A DNA stretch of 64,000 nt, from contig CM066293.1 in assembly GCA_033816765.1 (NCBI GenBank), positions 1 through 64,000 of the forward strand. Direction: 5' to 3'. Both the position numbers and the translations under genes were made by a program. This document shows positions 55,627 to 64,000 of the stretch, one piece after another. Position 1 is the stretch's first letter; each line of letters starts with the position of its first letter. The notes beneath the pieces are model-generated. The model saw only the letters and a list, made by a program, of their open reading frames with translations, was not told the DNA's origin and made no database searches. Source of the DNA: Nothopassalora personata. Taxonomy: Eukaryota; Ascomycota; Dothideomycetes; Mycosphaerellales; Mycosphaerellaceae.

Positions 55627-56649
55627 ATGTCAAGCAACACTGAACCTCCCGCTACGACCCGGAAAGTCGTCAACGACTTTTTGGTGGAGGAAATTCAAAA
55701 AGACTGTCGTAAGCTGAAGTACCTATTAGAGGCAGACATTCACGATGAAACCACATTAGAGGATACTCGAAAGGAGGTCGAAGCATTGATGAAGAGGATG
55801 AATGGGCCACAGGAGCTGCGCATCGCGGATACTGCTTCAAGTATCTTGGGAGAGCTGGTCGAGGAATTTGAGCTCGCATGTCCGCGCAATGATTGCGCAT
55901 TCTCACTCCTTGTCTTTGTGCCTGCAACCACTGCCATTCAAAACTTGTTCGATCAGCTGCAAAGAGTGTATTGCACGGCATGTCTCGACACCGAGAATGA
56001 CCCTTACCTCAGCTTTCCGCGGGACCAGCCAGTCAGCTTCAGCAAGACCGACGCTACCACGTCGAGCGAGGAAGGCGCCCTTGACTTTGAGAACACCCCA
56101 GTATTGGGAGAAGCGACAGGCGATGCGAAGGAGACGCAAAAGACCAAGGACATCGCCCCAGCAAGCACGGAGGCACCTAAAGTAAAGTCCGACCCATCAC
56201 CTCCGCCAAATCTCAAGGCCGACCAGCCCAAAGAAGCAGCCAAGGCTCCCGCCGCCTCCACAAAGGATGCTGCACAATCTTCGACATCTCAACATATTTC
56301 CAACAAACCGAGCAAGACAAACACTCTCCACAACCGCGAAAGCTCACCGGACGACACCACCACCGGAACGCCCGTCGATGATCCCGCGACTCGCGCACAG
56401 ACACCACCACACTCGGACTCTCACACCAACTCGTCTATCGAACCTACCGTGGACGCAACTCGCACGAACCTCGGTTCAGGCTTAACGTCGAGGACTGTCG
56501 CCACCACGTCCAAGCATCACGGTGTCGACAGGGACGATGAGGTCGACGAGGAAGGATCAGAGGCACGGCGTGCTCGACACGCTAGAGCCGGTGCGAGGCT
56601 CGAGGAGAGGGGGGAGAAGTGCCTGGCCAAGGAGGGGGCTGATGGTTGA
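55627..56649 (+). CDS. Hypothetical protein with helical N terminus and disordered tail
   Basis: A single exon of 340 residues. Residues 1-130 appear folded and mostly helical (DFLVEEIQKDCRKLKYLLEA, EDTRKEVEALMKRM and AIQNLFDQLQRVYCTACL). Four Cys lie within residues about 27-120. The rest is low-complexity, rich in Thr, Ser, Pro, Lys and Asp (for example DDTTTGTPVDDPATRAQTPP), and ends in a charged Arg/Glu-rich segment. It shows no signal peptide, membrane helix or known domain, and I assign no function. The frame has an ATG in a fair context (CAATGTC) and no sign of introns. Confidence 0.65.
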   Translation: MSSNTEPPATTRKVVNDFLVEEIQKDCRKLKYLLEADIHDETTLEDTRKEVEALMKRMNGPQELRIADTASSILGELVEEFELACPRNDCAFSLLVFVPATTAIQNLFDQLQRVYCTACLDTENDPYLSFPRDQPVSFSKTDATTSSEEGALDFENTPVLGEATGDAKETQKTKDIAPASTEAPKVKSDPSPPPNLKADQPKEAAKAPAASTKDAAQSSTSQHISNKPSKTNTLHNRESSPDDTTTGTPVDDPATRAQTPPHSDSHTNSSIEPTVDATRTNLGSGLTSRTVATTSKHHGVDRDDEVDEEGSEARRARHARAGARLEERGEKCLAKEGADG

Positions 56650-57540
56650 GCATTCGTCGGGATGCCGTGAATCGTCGTTATGGCAGTGCTTTACGTTGGC
56701 GGAGCCGTCACGGCAGTCGGCACATGATTCGTAAGAATCTAGAACATGTTCTGCACAGGATTTGCTGTCGTAGCAGGAATGCCGTTGTTGCTATATGTGT
56801 AAGATGGCTGCGTCATTGCCACGGCGTGCCGCGAAGCCAATAACAGGGTAGACGACTGATGATCGACGGCGCAGCTACGGGAGAGGTCCCTGGGCACATG
56901 TGGTGGACAGCAGCTGTATTGCGCCTGCTTGCACTTGGTCTTCATCAAACGTGACTGCCGGCACAGTGGACTTGACCCGCATTGCAGCATCGAGTGGAAG
57001 CAGCTTCCAAGACGTAAACGGCACATGTCCGAGCCCAGGAGCCAATCTGGCGCGATGTGTAAAGAGTGCTGCCCGAGGCTGTAAGCCCTATTGAGTTGAA
57101 AGATGCCTCAATTGCGCAGACGATCTCCTGCCACATCTAAGGGCGCCGCAACCTTGTGGTAAGTAGGTGAGATGACTATAAGAAAGCCACTGCGCTGCGA
57201 CGTGTTGTGCTTCCCACCGACCAGACCTGCAGGCTTCAGACTATTAAGAACAATGTCCGGAAAAAAAACGTGCGGCTAGGACGAGGTCGCATGGCCGAGG
57301 AGAGAGTGCTTTGGCTGGCTGCCACATATGATTTTATACAATGAAGACGATGGAGGTGAGAGGGCGTACTGTACCGGGTATGGCAGTCGCGCAAAGCGGT
57401 GCGGGTCGTGCCTGACTAGTCTAATCGCCAAGACATAGCGCCTTCCTCCCACAATGGCTCGCAAAGTCCATCGCCATTTCCTGTCGTTTGCTCTCAACAT
57501 CGGCGTCCTCACCTGCATTGTACAGCCAAACACCGCCGCA
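56650..57540. other. Spacer with a Cys-bearing reading frame
   Basis: On the plus strand 56900-57094 reads SSCIAPACTW, later VNGTCPSPGANLARCVK, and ends RGCKPY before a stop. This resembles the tail of a small secreted Cys-rich protein, but no start or signal-peptide exon could be found and the minus strand is also open. The right end is the ribosomal protein promoter. Confidence 0.25.
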
Positions 57541-57723
57541 ATGCCGACCCATCTTTCCAAAACCCGCAAGCAGTATGTCCCCCCCCCCGAATCACCCATA
57601 ATCGGCGACGGCGACGTCAATCTGGCTTCGGCGACCGCACACGCCGACAACACACACATATCTGAGCATTTCACTAACTCTTCACCTCCAGCCGCGGTCA
57701 CGTCTCGGCCGGTCACGGTCGTG

Positions 57724-57758
<35 letters not shown>

Positions 57759-58160
57759 ATGGCCGGTGGTCAGCACCACCACCGCACCAACATCGACAAG
57801 TACCATCCAGGTTACTTCGGAAAGGTCGGTATGCGCTACTTCCACAAGTTGCAAAACCAGTTCTGGAAGCCAGTCATCAACCTCGACAAGGTAAGCCATA
57901 CTCGCACTGACATGGTCAGCACGAGATTGATCAATTCACAGCTCTGGGCACTCGTCCCGCAAGAGCAGCGTGAGAAGTACCTCGCCGGCGGCTCCAAGGG
58001 CACCGCCCCGGTCCTCGACCTCCTCCCACTCGGCTACAGCAAGGTCCTCGGCAAGGGCCGCATCCCAGAAATTCCACTCATTGTCCGCGCCCGGTACTTC
58101 TCCAAGGACGCCGAGCGTAAGATCAAGGAGGCTGGTGGTGTTGTCCAGCTCGTCGCATAA
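57541..58160 (+). CDS. RPL28: 60S ribosomal protein L27a/L28 (uL15)
   Basis: Three exons, 57541-57572, 57692-57890 and 57942-58160, with introns of 119 and 51 nt, encode 149 residues. An early first intron after 32 coding bases is typical of fungal ribosomal protein genes. The sequence starts [20 protein letters not shown] and carries [33 protein letters not shown] and the C-terminal [13 protein letters not shown]. All are diagnostic of eukaryotic uL15. It belongs to the large ribosomal subunit near the E site and exit tunnel. Branch site TTCACTAACTC precedes the first acceptor. Length matches human L27a (148 residues). Confidence 0.97.
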
Positions 58161-58936
58161 GCGAGCAACACTTCGACTTCAAGAGATGATGGCTACATGA
58201 ACGGCCTTCTATGGCATGCATGATGCGAGTCAGTCTTCACGGCTTCGCGAAAAAGAGCTCTGGGCCTCGTGGCTTGTGACACCTTACTTTATGTCGGCGT
58301 GGTAGGCCGAGAGATGACGCGCAAGTCTATAGACCAATGCAAGCCATCTCTGAACACACCTTCTGACGTCCTCGAAAGAGGATGAGCTGTTTAGCGCACG
58401 TTTCGTGCTTGGCAGAAAGGCCAGAGTGCATACTTGCAGGTCGTAGGCGCTCTGGAGGAGTAAAGTCATGCCGGTAAGTCTTCCCGTGGTGAACACTGTC
58501 CCCTCCGCATCCATTGTGGCCTTGTGCTTTCTTGGTTATGCCCACGATTGTTTCCATCTGTCTGCCATTCGCTCTTGCTCAGTTTTCTTGACTTGCTCTT
58601 GCTCTTACGCCGTCATCGTGGGACAGACACCAGAGGTCTACGATGATGTTGCCGCTTTTATGTACCTCATAGACCAGTGACGCCCAGACGAGCAAACCGG
58701 TCTATCCAGGAGCGCGAGATCAGGGTCGGTGTGTGCCCGTAGTCGACACTGCACTCGTGCCGCAAACCGCTCTCCACAGTTCTCGGTAGGCCTCATCATG
58801 GTAGAATAGAGGTACACGACTTTAGCGTGTCATATCTGAAGAGATGAGTGCTTTGACACCTTCTAAAAGCCCTTGACCCAAACATTGGCATGAAACATGG
58901 CACTCTCAAACGTCAAATGTACGTAACCCATACCAG
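58161..58936. other. Spacer without recognisable gene
   Basis: Short open stretches only (58468-58680 plus, 58284-58557 minus), with no protein family resemblance. Confidence 0.25.
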
Positions 58937-60311
58937 ATGTCGTGTATCTCTCGCGAGAGCATGGACTCCGAGGCCATTCGTGCACGTTCGGCGGATGCTT
59001 CAGACTCAAACTCATATCTCCAGCGTTCACCTTATCTTGACCTTCAAACGTCGCGAAGTTTACTGGCCTCGCTCATGTCGGTGCGCTCATCAGACCCCGA
59101 AGGGCTTCCACTTCGACTATAGACATACAGGATGGTCCGGCCACAGGCCACGAGGCCAGGCATCCCCCTCGCGCAATGTGACAATCTTGCGCTGCACGAA
59201 CCACGCTGAACCGTCGCGCCTCTGTTACGTTACGATCCCTGAACATCGACGTTGACTCTTGCAGAGTAGTGGGCTGCCATAAAGGGCTTGCGGCAAGCTT
59301 ACAGCCTCGTGCTTCACGAACAACTACTGTAAACGGACTTACCTTGAACGTGGCCCACACCAGAACATCGTTCCCATTCCAACCAGGAGACCAATGATGA
59401 TGTGGAAAAATACAGTCATCCAAATAATGAGCCCTCGATCCCCAACGGTCTTCGTGAGATGCCCATGGAGAGTACCTTCGGCGATCCGTCGAAGAAGCCA
59501 GTCATCGTTACCGGCGTGCCGACTCCACGAAAACAGGAGCTCCTTTCCCTGGCAGAAAGGGTCCGGACTAAAGTCAATGGTGCATCGAGCTCGTAAGTCC
59601 TGGACATCGCCAGTTACCATCGATTAGACTGAATAAGATGTGATGCAGCCATCGCGCAAGGGAACGCCATCAGACCTTTCATTGCCCACATCTCGACTGC
59701 TTGTTCTCCGCCAAATATCCTAAACACCTCAACCGCCATCAGAAGATACACCCCCATGCTAGGCCATACTTCTGTCCTTATGTTGAATGCGAGTACGTAT
59801 CAAAAGGCTTCCCAAGGCAAGATACGCTTAGTCACCATATTCGAAAGGTCCACGATGAGCGCGATGAGCTCATCTACTAGCTTAGCGACCCTCCTACTAA
59901 GGAGGAACAGGATGCTCTTAATGAGCAGCGTCGCCTCTGCACCCACATTGGGGAGCAGATCCTTGGTGTAAGTGCTGCGCCTTGCGTGCGCTCTATGCGC
60001 TCGCCGCGTGTGCTGTACTGTCGCTCCTCGTATGACTCGGCTGACCTCTTCCCAGGGCAAGAGGCAATTCAATGCCTACAAGAACAAGCGTCCGGGTGAG
60101 ACGCGCGTGCGCAGCGCCGGCGCCGCTGCTGCTGGTCCCTCCTCTGCCGCCGCCAACACGTCTGTGGTCCTGCAGCAGGAGCAGAATCGGGCCCTTAACG
60201 GGCTCTTCGAGCTCGGCCGTGCTGCAAGTAGCTTGTGCGTCGCATGCGTGTCCTATGCTAACCGCGGTAATAGTTCCTGCAGGCCAAGAACATCGACACC
60301 ACTGCTTCTGA
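58937..60311 (+). pseudogene. C2H2 zinc-finger gene with one premature stop
   Basis: Well-formed introns 59593-59648 (56 nt) and 59968-60055 (88 nt, CTGAC branch) connect coding segments. A third intron from 60228 (CTAAC branch) leads to a short last exon ending at 60311. Exon 59364-59592 gives a Ser/Pro-rich region. Exon 59649-59967 holds two C2H2 fingers, TFHCPHLDC...HLNRHQKIH and YFCPYVECEYVSKGFPRQ...HIRKVH. An in-frame TAG follows at 59878 (DELIY-stop-LSDPPTKEEQ), where CAG would restore the frame. The downstream exon reads GKRQFNAYKNKRPGETRVRS with an Ala-rich tract. A Ser-rich frame from ATG 58937 is the likely first exon, but its splice to 59364 is not resolved. The product would be a DNA-binding protein. 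Confidence 0.55.
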
Positions 60312-60519
60312 CCGGGCCTTACTGCCGGCCGCTATGAAATATCATCGAGATACAAAACGACGTCACCCATGCTCAGATCTCTCACATGCCGCCAAGCCCA
60401 ACCCAAAAACAAAGCTTACGCTAATCAGCCACACCCCACTACATCCTTAATCTCACGATCATTGACCTTTCGGCCGCATCCAACACCCCGCTCACATTAC
60501 CGCAACCAAACACGACCTC

Positions 60520-60899
60520 TACCACCACAAAGCTCGCCTCGAGGCTCCACGCACTCCCTGCTGAGCTGCGCAACGCAATATACCGCTACGCAGTCTGCAA
60601 GGACAACCTCATCACCTTCACTCGCGCCACCTACAAATTGCCCACTCTTCTCTATACCTGCCGATGATTCCGCAAAGAAGCTGGAACTATCTATTACATC
60701 GAGAATAGCTTCGACATCGACACTGGAGGGTTTGATTCAACACTCATGCATGCTACGGTTCGAGCACGATGCCAGAGAGCTGGTAGATCTCAACGAGATG
60801 AACTACACCGCGACTACCACAAGCTCGATCTATCAGTGGGCTGATCTGACGCGATGGCTCAAGGCGTTCTTTGCGGGCGACTCCACGGCGTGCGAGTAG
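60520..60899 (+). pseudogene. LPxELRxxIY-type (2EXR/DUF7730-like) pseudogene, plus strand
   Basis: The frame reads RLHALPAELRNAIYRYAVCK, then LPTLLYTCR, an in-frame TGA near 60664, and FRKEAGTIYYIENSFDI, the family's second helix-strand motif. Around 60740-60755 the frame changes. RFEHDARELVDLNEMNY and WADLTRWLKAFFAGDST then continue to a stop at 60899. One nonsense codon and one frameshift disable it. The C-terminal text closely parallels the minus-strand copy at 61.4-62.0 kb (LTRWLKVYYDGET), so the two are paralogues arranged tail to tail. Confidence 0.6.
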
Positions 60900-61421
60900 C
60901 AAGGGAGGGGCCGCGTGACACTGATCACGTTGCTGTCAACGCGTTCGACATGGGTTGAAATCTGAAGGTCCAGATGGAGTGGGAGCGGATTCATGGGGTG
61001 ATGGAGAGTTACAATGAGGCAACTACGGGAGTGGTGAAGTGGCAGTGATCGGGGCCATGAACATATATGAGCTCGTGGGCACCAGGACGAGGCCCAAAGG
61101 GGACGCAACGACTCATGCGATAATACGGTTGTCTGCGGTCGGACCCACAGGTGACAGTACTTGCATGTATCCGCAGTGTCAATTCCTCTGTGACTGCAAG
61201 CCTTCAAACACCCGAAGACTCTCAGCCGTTCCACCTCCTAGCATTGCAACCTCTGCACACACAACCACGAATCTCAAAAAGAAACTCATTCCACCCATCG
61301 GCATTCTTTCCTTTCCTACCTTGCCACCGCACTCATCACATCCCCATCTTCCGCCATCTCACAGCTCAATTCGTCCCCTTCACGTTCCTCTTCAGCCCTA
61401 GCAATGTCTTTTCAACCTTAT
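60900..61421. other. Spacer between two convergent paralogous pseudogenes
   Basis: No gene is supported. A CT-rich stretch lies around 61290-61400. I did not find an extended inverted repeat by eye. Confidence 0.25.
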
Positions 61422-61906
61422 TCAACTCGATTTCCTGCCTCTTAGGCCGTTCCACCATCTCAAAAGCCGCCTCCGCAAACTCCTGAGCCAGAGACTGGAG
61501 TTGACCAAAGACTTGACTACGTACGCTTTCGTCTCCCCATCGTAGTATACCTTCAGCCAGCGCGTCAAGCCCGTCCATGAGGATTTCGTTCCTGTGAGCG
61601 ACATCTGGGAGACTAAGCGGTACTCGGTCTTGGCAACGGCTAGATATTGCCTAGCGGTGGTTTCGAAGACAAGGATGGTGGATGAGTTGAAGCCGATGGT
61701 CCAGATTGAGAAGTTGTTTTCGAGGTAATAGATTGAGGAGGCCTCGGCGCCAATTTGGGTGCAGGTCGAGAGGAGGTTCGGTGTGTAGGGGGATGCCAGA
61801 TCCGCCCCAGACTTTTTCACCTATCAGGATCATAGACGTGGTTTGTCAGTTCTACTGGAAGTACGAGTAGTCTGCATGGGTTTGTTTGGTCGGCTGCAGC
61901 CATGGT
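61422..61906 (-). pseudogene. LPxELRxxIY-type (2EXR/DUF7730-like) pseudogene, minus strand
   Basis: The start MAAADQTNPCRLLVLPVEL (ATG near 61904) leads into TNHVYDPDR and a TGA. One base out of frame the protein resumes as KKSGADLASPYTPNLLSTCTQ, IGAEASSIYYLENNFSIWTI, ETTARQYLAVAKTEYRL and GLTRWLKVYYDGETKAYV, and ends in a Leu/Arg-rich tail (stop at 61422). No intron fits the junction at about 61820, so a 1-nt indel is inferred. Otherwise the copy is well preserved. It is convergent with the related plus-strand copy 520 bp away. Confidence 0.6.
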
Positions 61907-62077
61907 AGTCGGTGGCAAGTGATCTTGTTGTGCTGAAGTGGTGGCGGAAGTGTTGCATATTTTGAGTGGCCAAGGCTTCGCAGACACAAAGTGAATGAGA
62001 CTGCGGAAACGACCAATCATCGTATCGGCGGCTTCCTTTCTTCTGGTGGCGTGCTTCTCATGTCGTTTCTTGATGGA

Positions 62078-63736
62078 TCAGTAATCTGGCCACTGGTTAT
62101 CAACTTCCTCCCTCCACGCTCTGAAGCCACCTCTGATATCCTTGATATTGACTTGCCCCCCACGGACACCTTCCGGCAGTCCATTCAGCAAATCCTGCAC
62201 CGCTTTCGCCGCCAGCTGCGAGTCGTTTCCGAATCTACACACCACATACACATCCCTCTGCATCCCATTTGAAAGCGGCGTTAATGCGCCACTATGCATC
62301 GCCTTTTCCAGCCATCGATCTGCACTACCTTGCCAAGGTACATTGATGCTTCCTCTAAGCGCGCACATAGCATATTGTGTCTCGTCTCGCACATCGAGAA
62401 GAACATTGCTGCCGTCTCGCGGCATGCGCGCAAAGTTCCCTGCTGTGATTCGCGACTCAGGTGGGAGCAAGTTGATAGGGTTCGTGATGCCGCAAAATGC
62501 AGCGTAGTCCATGCTGCCATCAGTCAACTGCTCTGACGTGATGGTAGCTTGTGCTGAACAAGCAACGCATGTAGCGTGTCGCCCTCGCATCCTGACTGAA
62601 CGGAACTGCGGTGTGGAGAAGGCGGAGAAGATGAGCATTTGTGCTCGAGGCGATTCCGCTATGTGGTGACGGTCGATGGACGTGTTGCGCTGTGGTCCCG
62701 CCGTAATGAGCTTGATCGCTTCAAGGGCTTGAAGGACACCCATAGCGCCCACAACTGGACCTAGAACGCCACCTTCGCCGCAGGAGAGGACGCTGTCGGC
62801 TGGTGGTGGTTTCGGGAAGATGCATCGGTAGCAAGGACCTCCTGTTGGATCGCCGGGCATTCGTGGTGGGTTGTTCAGGACAATCAGTTGTCCTTCGGTT
62901 CTGAGCGCGGCAGCGGAGACGAGCGGTTTGCCAGTGAGGACGCAGGCGTCTGAAATGAGGTATCGTGATGTGGGGTGGTCCGTGCAGTCGAGGATCAGGT
63001 CGTAAGTAGAGAAGACTGCAACTGCTATCGAGGGAGGCAAATGAAAGGGATGGCGTTCGTACTTCACGAGAGGGTTCAACCTACCATGTCCAGATCAGCC
63101 TCCCTTGTGCCGCGTTGCTTATGCTGGTGGGTGCACGTACTCTCGCAGATACTCCCAAGCACTATCAACCTTGCTTTTTCCTATGCGAGGTGTAGAGTGT
63201 GCGACTTGTCGATGCAGGTTCGACACCTCGACGACATCACCATCCATAAGCCCGAGCGTGCCAACGCCAGCTCCAGCGAGATACGCCGCAGCAGGACATC
63301 CCAGCCCACCACATCCTACCACCAGCACTTTCGCGTTCTTGAGACGGAGCTGCCCATGCAGACCGACCTCACTCACGATCATCTGCCGCCCATATCGCTT
63401 ATATTCTTCACCCGCCAGTGGCCACCTCGAGCTTACTGGTTCGGGTGTCACAAACTCTTTCTCCATGCCCGTGTCATGGCGGATCTCACAAGCCAGATCG
63501 TCCGGACTACTCGCCGTCCCGTCATAGCCATGGAGGTCGTCTGTCAAAGCCGACAGTGTCTCGCCGATCCACTCAGGCGGGAAGCCGCCCTGATATGCGG
63601 CCTCCAGTTGCCGGGCAGTCTCAGCGCGTGACTCTGCTTGTTCTAGTTGGGCTTTCAGGCTGGCGAGTTGTGATTCCGTGGCGGCAACTTGCTTGCGGAG
63701 GAGCGCGATCTGGTCGGCCATACTTTGGAAGGCCAT
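62078..63736 (-). CDS. UBA4: Adenylyltransferase and sulfurtransferase Uba4 (MOCS3-like, Urm1 activator)
   Basis: Two exons, 63141-63736 and 62078-63080, with a 60-nt intron (GTACGT...GGTAG) joining YLRE to [10 protein letters not shown], give 532 residues. The ATG at 63721 ([11 protein letters not shown]) is an equally good start. An N-terminal coiled coil comes first. The E1-like domain has [16 protein letters not shown], the ATP loop [36 protein letters not shown] and [15 protein letters not shown]. Zinc-type Cys pairs are GPCYRC and TCVACS. The C-terminal rhodanese domain ends with [17 protein letters not shown], whose Cys would carry the persulfide. The protein adenylates and thiocarboxylates Urm1, providing sulfur for tRNA wobble-uridine thiolation, and also serves molybdenum cofactor synthesis in many fungi. 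Confidence 0.95.
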
Positions 63737-64000
63737 CGTGATGGTCGTGGGAGGAGCACATGGGCGGTCTGATGTTCTGATTTAGCACTCGTGTCGTACT
63801 ATAAGACCTGACCAACTCGGCACCATCGGGAGGCTGTTTTTCCGGCTCCCGCACTTATGTTTCTCCGTCTCTTTCTACACAAATGGAACCCCATCAGGTT
63901 TCTTATTGTACTGTATGAACTCCGCCCGAATGCGAGAGTCTAGTGTATGCTGATCGTGTTGTGCGTGTGCGGGACCGGCGGCTGGAGCGGGAAGGCCTCA
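63737..64000. other. Upstream region of UBA4, window end
   Basis: Presumably the UBA4 promoter. No further gene is visible before the window ends. Confidence 0.3.

Noticed and set aside
57276..57899. 207-residue minus-strand frame over the L27a gene
   Set aside because: It is antisense to confirmed ribosomal protein exons and has no motif of its own.
1..64000. CRISPR array, prophage or bacterial operon
   Set aside because: The introns, gene families and RIP pattern are those of a filamentous fungus. No spaced direct-repeat array was seen.

Overview
The window comes from a filamentous ascomycete (Pezizomycotina). The evidence is short introns of about 40-120 nt with GTRNGT-type donors and CTAAC/CTGAC-like branch sites, an ApsA/Num1 cortical protein, a PHD-JmjC KDM2/JHD1 protein, many LPxELRxxIY-type orphan genes, and transposons in which CpA has been turned into TpA as expected of repeat-induced point mutation (RIP). 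The mix of small secreted proteins and LPxELR-type families fits Dothideomycetes, but that placement is inference.

Left edge (1 to about 5.56 kb): two RIP-degraded mobile elements, a minus-strand Ty1/copia retrotransposon cut by the window edge and a plus-strand pogo/Fot1-type DNA transposon, both full of stop codons. From 5.6 to 22.8 kb the DNA is gene-poor. Sound genes are a zinc-free MDR oxidoreductase (7.7 kb), the proteasome beta5 subunit (9.0-9.9 kb) and an FKBP-STIMATE fusion (17.1-18.7 kb). Between them lie decayed genes (a kinase-like pseudogene at 11.7 kb, a multi-lesion pseudogene at 14 kb, a small ORF split by UGA at 16.1 kb) and a cluster of LPxELRxxIY genes at 19.4-21.6 kb.

From 22.8 to 54.4 kb the window is denser and mostly housekeeping: Msc2-type zinc transporter, Alg1 mannosyltransferase (divergent from MSC2), a conserved hypothetical protein, a Gfo/Idh/MocA dehydrogenase, the Hsp90 co-chaperone Cns1, Num1/ApsA, a small secreted Pro/Thr-rich protein, an F-box protein, splicing factor SF3B6/p14 (divergent from JHD1), the JHD1 histone demethylase and a PRISE-type short-chain reductase. 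From 54.8 to 64 kb: two hypothetical genes, ribosomal protein L27a (uL15), a C2H2 zinc-finger gene with a premature stop, two convergent decayed LPxELR-type paralogues, and Uba4, the E1-like activator of Urm1.

The genes do not form one pathway; no biosynthetic cluster or defence-like system is seen. Themes are ER/Golgi function (FKBP, Alg1, Msc2), proteostasis (Pre2, Cns1, F-box, FKBP), RNA and translation (SF3B6, L27a, Uba4) and chromatin (JHD1). The most unusual items are the FKBP-STIMATE fusion, the split Cys6 motif in JHD1, and the many genes disabled by only one or two lesions. All splice sites were read by eye and checked for phase and for fit to family sequence.
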